Below, piece after piece: positions 46,836 through 57,472 of a stretch of 64,000 nt of DNA. Made by a program: the position numbers and the translations under genes. Source of the DNA: Symbiodinium natans (lineage: Eukaryota > Sar > Dinophyceae > Suessiales > Symbiodiniaceae); contig CAJNDS010002207.1 in assembly GCA_905221605.1 (NCBI GenBank), positions 384,501 to 448,500 of the forward strand. Reading direction: 5' to 3'. The notes beneath the pieces were generated by a model. It worked only from the letters and a program-made list of their open reading frames with translations. It did not search any database and had not been told where the DNA came from. Each line of letters starts with the position of its first letter. The stretch's first letter is position 1.

Positions 46836-49800
46836 GTACGTGTGCACATGTGTATATATATATATATATATATGTACACATGTTTTCTCGGGGGGGGGGG
46901 TTGTTTTCTTGGTACACAGAGTTGTGCAGAGGTGGGCCTCAGCCTTTGCTGTGCATTGGCTTGCCTGGCCAGGTCGGGACAATTTTTCAACTGACCTGAA
47001 GTTTTGCACCCTCCTGCAGGAGACTCCGTCCCAGCTACGTGCGTCGAAGTCTCGGTCAAGGCTGTCCAGCGAGGTTGGAAGGCCGGAGCTTCTAACGCGG
47101 GGTACTAATAGGGGTCCAAGGTTTGAAAAAGCAACAGGTATCCTGGGATTGACACGGGGAATGGGGGAGAGGTTGCTGATGTTATCTGCGCAGAACACCA
47201 GCCAGCACCAAAACCCATTATCCTAAAAGCTTCCTCATTCCCATCATGCAAGTCCTCCCTTGCGGTGGCTTTCCATGACCTGGAGATATCCCGCCTGCAC
47301 CGACCCCATAGCTGAGTTCGATAACCCAATAGAACCGTGAAGCACACGCCCGTCAGGCTTGAGGTTCATAATAGGAGGTCTTCAGGTTTAGAGCACCTTC
47401 AATAAGCAGGAGTTGGAGAAACGAGCGGACGACATCTACAATGCAAGGCCCTTCAAGCATGAATTGCACGGGCCTCCACCTGGTTGGATGGGGGATGCTG
47501 CGATGTTCTTCCGAGTGAGGTTGCATCGCACTCTAGGCCAAGGCGTCTAAAGAGAACGAGTTGGGGTGATGGTGGGCACAAGTTGCTTGAAAGTTGCTTG
47601 CCTTCAGCGCTCAGGGGTGAACCGTGCAAGGCTGGAGGAGTGCACCAAGGCAGCAGCACAGCCTGATCCAGACGAGGCCAGCTGTTCCAGTACTGAAGCC
47701 AGAGCCGCGCAAACCAACCTCGATCTGGTAACTCAGGATGTCGGGAGTTTTGCGCAACTTGTCGCTGGACAGCCAAGAAACCCAGTAACCCTCAAGCCCC
47801 ACCCCACAAAGAGCAACCCGAAACCCTCAACCGGGTGGCTCCGTCTTTTTGCATTTCATCTTATCGTCGTAGCCCTTGATGAACTCCCTCCACGAGATGT
47901 GCATCTGCAGTCTACTTTTAGTAATGCAGAGTTGAAGAACTCAGTGCGTAAGCGCAAGGGTCGAAACCCTCCTACTCCGACTCCCCCACAGCATGACAAG
48001 GCGCTTCTTGGCTACAGGGACTTGCTGTTGGCGCTGGCGAAGGCTCAGGAGCTGACACTCGGCTGAGGAGCTTCAGGGGTTTTGTTTCTGTATGTTTTTC
48101 CTTTGTTCTGGAAGCGGGGTTTGGGAGGGGTCAGGTCCAGCGGTCTGTTGGGAGTGTTGGGGTGTGTTGCCTGGGCCCTTGGCGGCTGTTTGGTTTAGGC
48201 CTTTTGCCTGGTTGCCCGAAGCTATGTCCGATTCAGGGCTTGGGGCTTTGAGACATCTGGCTGGGTTTCACCCCCCAACCCTATGTCCTCGCTTTACCGC
48301 ACGCTGAACTTGAACTGTTGGTCTTGGGGCTGGAGACAGACACCTGCACGGCAGTGCATGGTCCATGTGGGTACATTGTCTGAACAGCCAGGGTCCTAGT
48401 CTTGACAGAGCTCCCAGGAATAGCCCGCAGAAACAGCCCTTGCGGTCCTCGCTGGAGCAGTTGATCAATGATGCCAGCTCAGAGAGGGATGGCGTCCGCT
48501 TGCTGGATCAGTATGTCCTTCGGCCCGCACTTACGGCTTGGCACTGCACAAGCAAAAAACCCTTGAAAGAGTATATGCCAACTCAGTAGCTTGTCAAAGA
48601 TCCAAGACCCCCAAAGGCCTCGTAGTGCTGGTACCCATGTAACCCGAGATATCATCAGCCTGGCACCCTCCGAGCTTTTGGGCGACGATTCCTGAATGCG
48701 ATCGTTAGGCCTGACCCCTCAACTTGCTGCTTCAGGACTGGACTGCCGACAACCCGAGCTTTCAGGAGCTTGGGCAGACGGGCCTGGTTGGCTGTGGGCA
48801 TGTGAGCTGAGTATCAATGAAGATCCCCGCCCCCCCGCCCCCCCCAGCCGGCCGGCCGGCTTCTGGTCATTGTCCGGCCTTCTGGTTGCCGAGGTCAGGC
48901 TGAATATGATGATGGAATGGGGCCAGCGGTGCGATTACAGTGTTGGAAGACTTTAACTCGTCAAAACCCTGGTCTGACTAGATCTCTGCAGGAGGCAGAG
49001 AAGTACAAACAGGTTCTGAGTATAACAGACCCTAAAGACTACGCGTCGGCGTGTAAAATCACGTGAACCCTTCTGATGCAGGAATTCATCGAGAAGAAGG
49101 TCGATGCAATCATGACAGCTTGGCAAGAGCGAGGCGACGAAGCAGCCCCCAAGGCCGGGTCACCTCGTTGCTTGCTTGAGGGTTTCGAGTTTGTGCATGT
49201 TTGTTACAGCTTGGGAGAGCCGTTAAAATGCAAGGTTCACAGGTGCTTGGGGTTCAAGGTTAGGTCCTCACAAATGATGCGAGTTCGTAGCCACGTCCAC
49301 AGCATCCCAAAGCGCCAGCCATGCCCCATCAGAAGTGCTTGAAGAAGCACCGCGATCCCCCAGGAGCCTGTAAAGATGGCGGAGCGGGCCAAGAAATCTG
49401 GGAAAAGTGCAGCCCGCCTGAGCTTGTCCTGGATCTGTGAACCCAAGAAGTCCAAGCGTGGGCGGAGATTAGCGTTTGGCAGTTTCGTGCTTTGAGGTCG
49501 CAGTTTGTGTCACTTGCCACATTAGCAGTATCTTGCGGCTGTCACATCTTGAGTCCGCGAACAGTTGTCGCAAGCAAGCCGGGAGTCCTCCCATAAGAAG
49601 CTCCCTAAGCTCCATAGGTGATCTTCGCAGTTGCTTCTTAGGGATACAGGAGTCACCCAGCCCTGTTCAGAAACTTCTGCAGACTCAGGCATTGGAGACC
49701 AAAATCTTGCGACTGCACAGCCTGGACTCGGCGTTGCAAGCGGCCAAAGACAGCCCATCTGACGTCACGAAGGCGCTTGGCTGTCTTTGCTTGTTAGCAT

Positions 49801-52800
49801 CATCCTGACTGTCCTGGATGTCCCGAGCGGCTGTGGTGGCTCGACAGTCCTTGCTTCGTTGGTCATAAGCTTGCGTGCTGATAGATGCCCCTACAGGCCC
49901 ACGAGGAGATTCGGGGGCTGCGGGAAAGATCTGCATCAGAGTGTCCACGCTCTTTTCTGAAGGGCCGGTCTCAGTAGTCCCACTGTAGGTTATCTCGGTC
50001 TACGAACTGATCGAGAAGGGCGAAAGTGCAGAGTGGATGAAGAAGCAGGCAGGAGTCTGGGGTCTGGCTGGGCTATTGGAGCGAAGCTTCTTTGGATAGC
50101 GATCTGAAGTCAGTGTTGACGGATTCGGAAGCCTTGATGTGAATTTAGGGCCGAAGGCGTTGAGAGCGGAGCTCATTTACTCTTCTGGCAGCTTCCTGAC
50201 CTGCTACAGCAACTGTCCAACAGCGCGTCAAGATCATGTCTCATGTTGAAGACGAGGCCCTCTTAGTATGTGTAAGGATGCAAGTACAGCCTTTTTTTGT
50301 GGTTTTTCAGATTTCAGGCATTGAAACTTTCCGGCCAGTAGATGATGCTGGGGCAAGAAATTTGAAAGGGTTCCATGACGATATGCAGGGAGCTCATCAT
50401 CTGATCAGCTGATGTGCCTCGTATAGACCCGTCTGAGCACAAATGCTAGATAAGCAACTGGATGCCCAACGCGTGGATGAAGGGCGACTGTGAAGAGCTC
50501 TGAAACCCAGGTGGAGAAAATGACACAGCGTGCTGCTGGACTGCATAGATTGAGATGCTGGGCCTTAGCCGTGATGCAGAGAGGGGACGGGGGGGGGGGG
50601 GGGAAGCATGCACAGAAGCTGCTAGCTCAGACCCTCTTCACGTTGGATGCTTGAATCTCAGGTTCTTTCTCTTTGTGGGCTTTTGGCGTTTCGGAAATCT
50701 TCTCAAATATGAATTCCCAGACCCGGCCCGAACATGCGTTCATCAGCTCCACCGGGTGTTTACTAAGTGCAACAGAAGGTACTGGACGAAGCGAAGCAGT
50801 CGGGCGATGCTGGGCTGAACACTTGGGTACCGACCCGGTGAAGCTGGAAAGCTTCTGCAGTCACCCTGAAGATATGAGTTACTCCTCTAGTCCTTATTCC
50901 GGGGCATTGAGTCAAGAAGTAGTTTGGTTCAGCAGTGGCTCATTACTCAACCATTCCCGACTTGGATCTCGGTTCTAAGGAACCTCCGCAGGGCTTGGCT
51001 TTCCTGGATGTGCCATTTTGTCCAGGAAAGAATGCCACGAACCAACAACAAAAACCCGAATACCCTCAGACCTTGCCTTCACAAAGGACGTGGCGGTGCT
51101 CACCGCCCTGAAAGGGTCCGCGCCTGCAAAGGCGCCACAGTGCAGGGGTGGTCTGAAGACATTCAGGATCGCTTCAGGAATTCAAGTGTGATCTCTCTGC
51201 ATGGGTCAGACAACCGCAGACACTGTCGCTTCGGGGGTTCGTTTGAGGGACCGTCATGAATGTTATGTAACAAAGCGGTCGTCCATTCATGTGCATGGAG
51301 TACTTGTTTGGCTGTAAAGCACCTCCTAAGCTTGCCCTGTCCTTGTGGTGACCTGATTGAGGCTGAATGGCCCAACGTTACGTTAGTGTGACAAGCTTTG
51401 CCGCAACCCTCCAGATGAATTGCGTACCAGAGCCCCGGCTACTGCTGACATCCTACAGGCTTTAGCTTCATAAACGGGAGTGTAGGTTACCCGCCCAGAA
51501 TATGCTGACACCTCGTGAGTGTGCTCTGGGCCGAAGCATGCGATTCAACAGTGGGCGTGGCCTCGAACACGTAAGCATCTATTTTCCGGTATTGAGAGTT
51601 GATGATACGCCCCACGAGCAGAAGAACATCAGTCGTTGAGCAGAGCACAAAACGTAAGCCCCCCAACCCTGTGGCCCCATCAGCCCAAAACATCCCGGTC
51701 CCCAATGTGCTGCCCTCGCCAAGGTGAAGAAAGACGCCAAGGATGTATTGGCCCTTGTGTGTCAGCCCCAGATTCAGGGTTTCCATTGTTTCTTGGGGCT
51801 GCATACTTGGATGTTTGGGAAGGCTTGAAAGAAGGCTTCAAAGCGGGCTTGAATGCTGGCAGGCTTGCGCACGCTCGTGTGTCGGTTCTACATGGCGCCT
51901 TGCATTGAGGAGTTGGCGCTCCGCACTCTTCGTTTCTACACGCATGCGTACATGCCCCTTCGCCCTGGTACTTAGCTCTTGACGTCCACCATGCACAAGT
52001 GCAGTGGGGTGGGCTGAGGGGGGCATGTGTAGTCTACAGATGTTTTGGGGTGTTGAGGCCCTATAGACCCTTCCTTGTAGACCCCAAGCCCGGCACCCTT
52101 TGCAACCTGAAAACCCTGTTTGCAACGCGGCGCAACGAAGTGAAGTGGAGTCCGCACCTCGAAGAAAAAAACCAAAAGTTCAAAAACAAAAATAAAAAAA
52201 ATATATATGTATTCACCTGCAGACAAAGATTTCATGGCAACTGAGGGAGAAGCTTTCTACGCTCCTGGACAATCGGAACTGGGAAGGCCTGGCAATTGAT
52301 CTCCAGTCGAAGGTCGGTGGTTACGAGTCCGGCAGAGTTGTTCTTTGAAATTCTGATGGCTCTTGAGCGGAGCAATCGAGTAAGTCTCAGTCGTGGGCCG
52401 TAGGCAGTACCAAAATCTCTACACAAATGGGCCCCCTTATAATAAATGTAGGCAATCGGACAAGTAAGACGTGAAATTTGTCAGCCTTTAAATGGCGAGA
52501 CTCCAGGCATTTGCGAGCTGGCATCTGCTGCCCAGAAGAGCGGCTGCAGCGGTTTGGCCAAGGAGGTGGCCCTCCAAAACTGACTGTGAATTGTCATATC
52601 GGCAAGCTTCTTTTGCCTGCAGCGCGGTTTGTCCAGCTATCGGGGGGCTGGAAAAGAAAGGCTGTGGTGTTTCTGCTGTCCAAGGCGAGGAACCATTTAC
52701 GTGGCCACGTGGACGAGGCAAGGCAGCAGAATTCCTCCGACTGACCTTAAGCAGTCTGCAGTCCTTGCGCCCAGCCAGGTCAGTAGCACGGGAGTCATTG

Positions 52801-53343
52801 TCGCGGAGACGCTCGGCATGGCCAGCGTCTTCAGTTAGTATATTACATTGCGCTGTCCGTAAACCGCACGAAAAGATGCTGAGAAGCAGATGCTGCATGA
52901 GAAGCAGTTGCATTCCAATGGCTTCAGCATGTTGCGCACTCTTGGGGCTGAGCGGCTTCAATTTCGGGCTGTGTTTTTTCTAGATCCAACTTCTTCCTAT
53001 GGTTTTTTGATGTCTTTTGTATGCATCCTGACGGCACCATCAGAGCCTGGAGAAGTTGCTTTTGCGGATGCCTGTGGCGCCTTATGGTCCGGGCTGCTTG
53101 TGTCGTATCGGTGTATGCTGTTAGGCAGGAATCCTCCATGGGATCGTCGGAAGGTTGCCTTGGCCTTGCCTGCCTTTCGCGAATGTGAGAGTCGACCCCC
53201 TCTCCCTTTCCCCAAAATGTCACCAAACCCACCCCCAAGCGATGCCTCAGGACCGAGCTTCTGCGCCTACACAAGGCCCCGGCGATGAGACTTCCGTTAC
53301 CGTTACATCCATTCCAGCCCGCGCTACAATTGTACCGTCTTGA
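46562..53343 (+). CDS. Large unrecognised helix-rich gene, about 20 small exons, stop at 53,343
   Basis: Consecutive small + exons: 46,562-~46,617 ([18 protein letters not shown]), 47,020-~47,082, 47,392-47,514 (donor GTGAGG), 47,615-47,727, ~47,870-48,066, 48,418-48,514, 48,736-~48,789, 48,992-~49,053, 49,082-49,153 ([20 protein letters not shown]), 49,364-49,436, 49,565-49,617, 49,689-49,772 ([20 protein letters not shown]), 49,989-50,048 ([20 protein letters not shown]), 50,210-50,271, 50,776-~50,815, 51,087-~51,145, 51,387-51,458, ~51,710-51,770 ([13 protein letters not shown]), 52,223-52,312 ([20 protein letters not shown]), ~52,876-52,960 and 53,251-53,343 (last, ends ARATIVPS). Many exons begin after AG|G and end before GC. 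Charged, Ala/Leu/Glu/Lys-rich helices dominate; no membrane span or known motif. It may include the 42.9-46.1 kb exons, or may be two genes, since stops at 47,108, 48,066 and 51,471 could be genuine. Confidence 0.5.
46768..46900 (+). repeat. (TA)n, (CATATA)n, (TA)n and G run
   Basis: A TA run (46,768-46,792) is followed by hexamers CATATA (to ~46,832), a second TA run (46,854-46,872) and G10 at ~46,891-46,900. It lies in an intron after the [11 protein letters not shown] exon. Confidence 0.93.
49082..49153 (+). CDS. Clean 72-bp exon, GC donor
   Basis: The acceptor TGATGCAG|G and GC donor AAG|GCCGGG bound exactly 24 codons, [20 protein letters not shown] then AAPK. It is phase 0 at both ends. 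Confidence 0.6.
49989..50048 (+). CDS. Clean 60-bp exon, GC donor
   Basis: The acceptor ACTGTAG|G and GC donor CAG|GCAGGA bound exactly 20 codons, [20 protein letters not shown]. It is phase 0 at both ends, like 49,082-49,153, 49,689-49,772 and 52,223-52,312. Confidence 0.6.
52223..52312 (+). CDS. Clean 90-bp exon, GT donor
   Basis: The acceptor CACCTGCAG and donor AAG|GTCGGT bound exactly 30 codons, [20 protein letters not shown] then [10 protein letters not shown]. Helical, phase 0 at both ends. Confidence 0.62.
53251..53343 (+). CDS. Last exon of the 46.6-53.3 kb gene
   Basis: The acceptor GATGCCTCAG|G precedes 30 codons reading [20 protein letters not shown] then [13 protein letters not shown]. 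Ser/Thr/Pro-rich, likely a disordered tail. The next possible gene start lies within about 100 bp. Confidence 0.58.
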   Translation, partial: DRASAPTQGPGDETSVTVTSIPARATIVPS

Positions 53344-53436
53344 CTGTCAACTACCTTGTTCTGTTCGTTGATATAGTTTCGTATAAAGCAATAGGCAATA
53401 AGGGATTAGGCTCAAGATGGTGCTATAAGTCTTGAG

Positions 53437-55164
53437 GGGATGTCCCAGAGCGAGCCTTTCCATTCGAAAAGGCCGCGCTCAGCGCGGGACTCGACGACTT
53501 CGCTGCCGACCTTGTGGAACGGCAACTGGGACTTTTCCGGTGCAAAAGCATGCAAGGCTCTTTGCCAAAGCCAGTGTGAGAGTCGAAATGCCCCCTTAGA
53601 GTTGTGCCATATGCAGCTTCTGTTATACGGTTATCCGGCTTAAGACTCGCCGGCTCAGAGCCAAAACCCTCCAACGAGAAAAGCTTGCATGTTGCTGGTT
53701 ACCCTATAGCTGCAAGACAAACCAGCGAACAAGTCCATAAAGCTTCTGCTTCACACCTCTGGGTTTTTCCATTTTGAGATTATTCAGCGGCGCATCCCTC
53801 AGAGCAACCCCATTTTCGTAAGGCTTGAGGCCGACTCGGGGGTACTCAACCGATGGGTCTATGTTTCTCAATGTCAGCTCGTTGCTACAACAAGGCTCCC
53901 CCAAGTTTCGGCTTCGTCCCACCACGAAGGCATAACCTTACCAACTGCGAACCAGTATCAAGCATCGACATAATAACCGCCCATGCAATCTTGCCAAGGC
54001 TGGGTGCGGCCATGCCAGCGGAGCCCCGGATTGGGGGATTTTGAAAGGGCATTCAGGGCTTCCGAGGTTTGGGAGGCCAGGAGCGTGGTAACCAGGAAGC
54101 AGAAAAAGGCTCGAAGGACGGGGGACACGACGTTCGCCAGAATTCAAAGCTTCGAGCCCCACATCCGTCCCACTCTTGCATCCACAAGTAAGAGCCCCAA
54201 TGGCCCAAGGGCTCTGCGCCAGTTCCAAATTCACATCACAGTGACTCTCAGGAATGGGCTATGGAGAAGTGCCCCGGCCTGCAAAACATGTCCACTTGGG
54301 CTTTTTGCTTTTTGGAAGAATGCAATGGTAGGGTTTGACCCTCAAGAAGCTCGTGCCTTTCCTTGACTGTAGGAGCGACAAGGGAAGAATTCCCGCAGGA
54401 TGCACCATGTGTCGCACGACATTCCTCTGCATAAAATGCCAAACCCCTCAGAAGCAGTCTATGAGCGAAGCTCTACACGAAACACATGTTGTTCAACTTC
54501 TTCCGATTCCTTCACTGTCTTTGTGTCGCTTGTGTCGGCTTGCGGCTTGTGCTGAACATACGGTAGCCTCCCAAGAACCCGAAGCTGAATGTAGCCTCGC
54601 CTCGTTAGCCGTTGAATCCTGCAGGGGCAAAAGCCTTGCGGTGCGAAAGGACCGGCAGTTGAGTTCCGTGCGTGAGCGCGGGTGTGTGTGTGTGTGTCTT
54701 GCCCGGAGTATTCGCCTGATTGTGCCACAGGGCTTTCAGAAGTCATCGTTGAAGGACAAGATTGAGGACCCGATCCTCAAAGCCCGCCTCCAAGATATGG
54801 TCAACCAGACCTTCAACTGCTGGGGAGGGCCCTCTCCCCCACGAAGCTGGATCAAGCAAGAAGTCATGGCATGGATACGATGCGCAACATTTTTATAAGG
54901 TGCGAAGGGCAGAATTGCTGTCCGTGAGCCCAGGATGTCGCAGAACGAGGGATCGCAGAAATCCCCTGGCCACGTCGCTCAAGGTGCCCGTGCACGAGAC
55001 AGATGTAGCCCACGACTATCCTATAGCGTTAGGTGGCCAGGCCAGGGTAGAGGCATTTGTCTTGGCATCCCAGCTGCGAAGGTGGTAAGACTAGTAGGCG
55101 ACTTCGTCCAGACATGGCTCAAGCACTCATCAAACTAGCCGAAGCATGCGCGAACAACGTTCAG
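53437..55164 (+). CDS. Unrecognised exon group before TRDMT1
   Basis: Exons: 53,437-~53,560 (acceptor CTTGAG|G; DVPERAFPFEKAALSAGLDD then FAADLVERQLGLFRC), 54,731-~54,828 (SSLKDKIEDPILKARLQDMV, then NQTFNCWG), 54,984-55,081 (VPVHETDVAHDYPIALGGQA, then RVEAFVLASQLRR, donor GTGGTA) and 55,112-55,164 (MAQALIKLAEACANNVQ, donor CAG|GTTGGT). Each has good protein character. Exon 55,112 could instead be the start of a small gene, since it holds an ATG two bases in. ATG at 53,440 in another frame (MSQSEPFHSKRPRS) is an alternative start for this gene. No family is recognised. Confidence 0.45.
53561..54730 (+). other. Mostly intronic stretch
   Basis: A basic open frame at ~54,094-54,190 (KKARRTGDTTFARIQSFEPH) is a possible exon; otherwise nothing is recognised. 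A short (GT)n lies near 54,683-54,696. Confidence 0.3.
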
Positions 55165-55321
55165 GTTGGTACAGGAGACTCAGTTGCACAGTGGCATGGC
55201 CGTGACAAGCCATGTCGGCCTGAGCAGCAACTGTAGGCGCCCAAAGTAGGAGGTCCACTCTAGCTTGTCCCACTGCGTCTGCGGTGCACAGCGGAGGCCA
55301 TGGTGCCCTAAAGCCAGCGGA

Positions 55322-57339
55322 ATGCTCGCAAGCCTCTCAAGCACTGGGTCGGTCCGCAAGCCCCTGTTCCAACCTCTCGCAGACATCAGGCGGCCTCATA
55401 GGCCGCCTCCCCAGAGTGGCCGATCGCTTCCGTCACTTCAGCTTCACCAGGCGCTGCTTGCTGGAGCTGCGTTGGCTACACGACATCTGTGCAACTCGGG
55501 ACACAGTGGAAGGAAAAGCCATGGAAGTCGTAGAATCCGGAACACGCTAAGGCATGCCGTACGGAGGGTCTACGAGTTTTTCAGTGGTGTGGGTGGGATG
55601 CGGCTAGCTTTCCAAGAAGCCATGCTGTCAAAGGGGCCGTTGCCCCTGTGGCGCTCCTTCGAGGTAGACGAAACATGTTGCAAGGCGTACTGCGACCTTT
55701 ACGGTTCGAAGTACATCACCGGAGTGAAGCGAAATGAGTCTTGGAAAGGGCGCAGGGATTCCGACGAGCTGTGGCGATGCTCCATTGACAGACTTCCTGA
55801 CGAGGCCTTCGAAGGTGGAGACCTGTGGCTGATGAGCCCACCCTGCCAACCCTTCACTCGCACCGGAAGGAGACTTAAGTTACACCATCGTTTAGCCTAC
55901 TAGGTATGTTGTGGGCCCACTCGCTTTTCACAGATTTATTACAGAAGACCAATGCCATTTGCACCTGAGCCAGGAAGTTGGATATCGACGACACTCGCTG
56001 CAAGGCTTTGCTTCGATTGCTTGAGGCCCTCCCGGCACTCGAGCAGCCTCCCAAAGCTCTGCTGCTTGAGAATGTCCCGGAGTTTCGCGGATCGCGCGCC
56101 TACGAGCGCCTGCGATCGACACTCTACAAATCTGGCTACGCCTTTGAAGAGCACATGTTGAATCCAGTCGACTTTGGCTTCCCGAACTCCCGCACACGGT
56201 TCTACTTGATTGCTTTGCTTGTTGGCCACGAAGAGGTGGCTGCGGCAGCGACGGAGGTTTTGGCAGACCTGCCTGGGGTTCCCGGCGAATCAGCCCCTAG
56301 CATGCCAAGCAGGCCCGTGGCTGGGCTGTTAGAACGGCAGATTTGGTACATCAATACCCACTTTTTTTGTGGGCGTGCAAAGTCTTAAACAGATGAAATG
56401 TAAATCCGGCAGGGACGCCATCTGCCGAGGTCGAGGCCTTCCTTTGTGACCAGGCAGAATCCAACGAAGCGTTGCGAGTGCCAGACACTGGATCGCATGA
56501 GGAAGCCTTTGCTTTATCCTAAGGTGCGTTGCAAGAAGAAGCTATTGTCGACAGTTCATATGCCAGGAATCCCCGGAGCCTAGGAAAAGTTGCTGAAGGA
56601 CGCGTACCGTGGAAACTATTCCTTGGATCTCGCCAAGAAGGTTTGCAAAGGGGTAGCACCGGTAACACCCTTAGGCAATAAGGGGGCCTCAGTCCGAAGA
56701 AACCCAACCCCCTGCCAGGGCACGATGATCACCAAAACCTTCACCGCTGGTTATGGGAAGTCTGAATACGGAGGAAAGGGCCTCAGCTTCGCGGGGCCAT
56801 TGGTGATGGATGTCGCCGACGAAGCTTGGCTGCTTCTGATGTGATTCTTTTCTGCCTAGACCTAGACCGAAAGGATTCCTACAATCACAGTTGGTGTCTT
56901 TCCACTGCTCAAGAGACGGTCAGTCCGCCATGGTCCGACGGTCGGTGGGCTCGCCCAAGCCAAGCCGAACAACAACAAACAAGCCATGTGCTTTTAAACA
57001 GTTCGGCAGCATAGCTTCACTCGGAGATCTTTGGATCACGCCTGTACCGACACTGTTGCAAATGGGACACAGTTGAGCCAAGCAAACCGTGTTTCTGGGT
57101 TTTAAACCCGTCTTCCGCTTCCCAAGCAAGACCGTTGAATCCAACAAAATGCTCGGCAAGGTGGAAGGACATACTACCGACACGGCAACTACGGGGGAGG
57201 GTGCGCTCCGGGCACCGCTGTAACGAAGCCAAGCCATGGCGATTAGGCTGTGCATGTTTTTGGAGACGGCGCCTCTAAAAAGGCCGTGCGAGTAACGGTG
57301 GGGGGGGGGGGGTGGGGGGGGGGTGGGGGGGGGGGGGGT

Positions 57340-57374
<35 letters not shown>

Positions 57375-57437
57375 GGGGGGGGGGGTGGGGGGGGGGGTGG
57401 GGGGGGGGGGGGGGGTGGGGGGGTGGGGGGGGGGGGT

Positions 57438-57472
<35 letters not shown>

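Noticed and set aside
53400-53420. GATTAGGCTCAAG-ATG as a relic spliced-leader sequence
   Set aside because: Only the last 8 bases match the known dinoflagellate leader end (GGCTCAAG); the rest matches at chance level and the ATG is followed by a stop after three codons.
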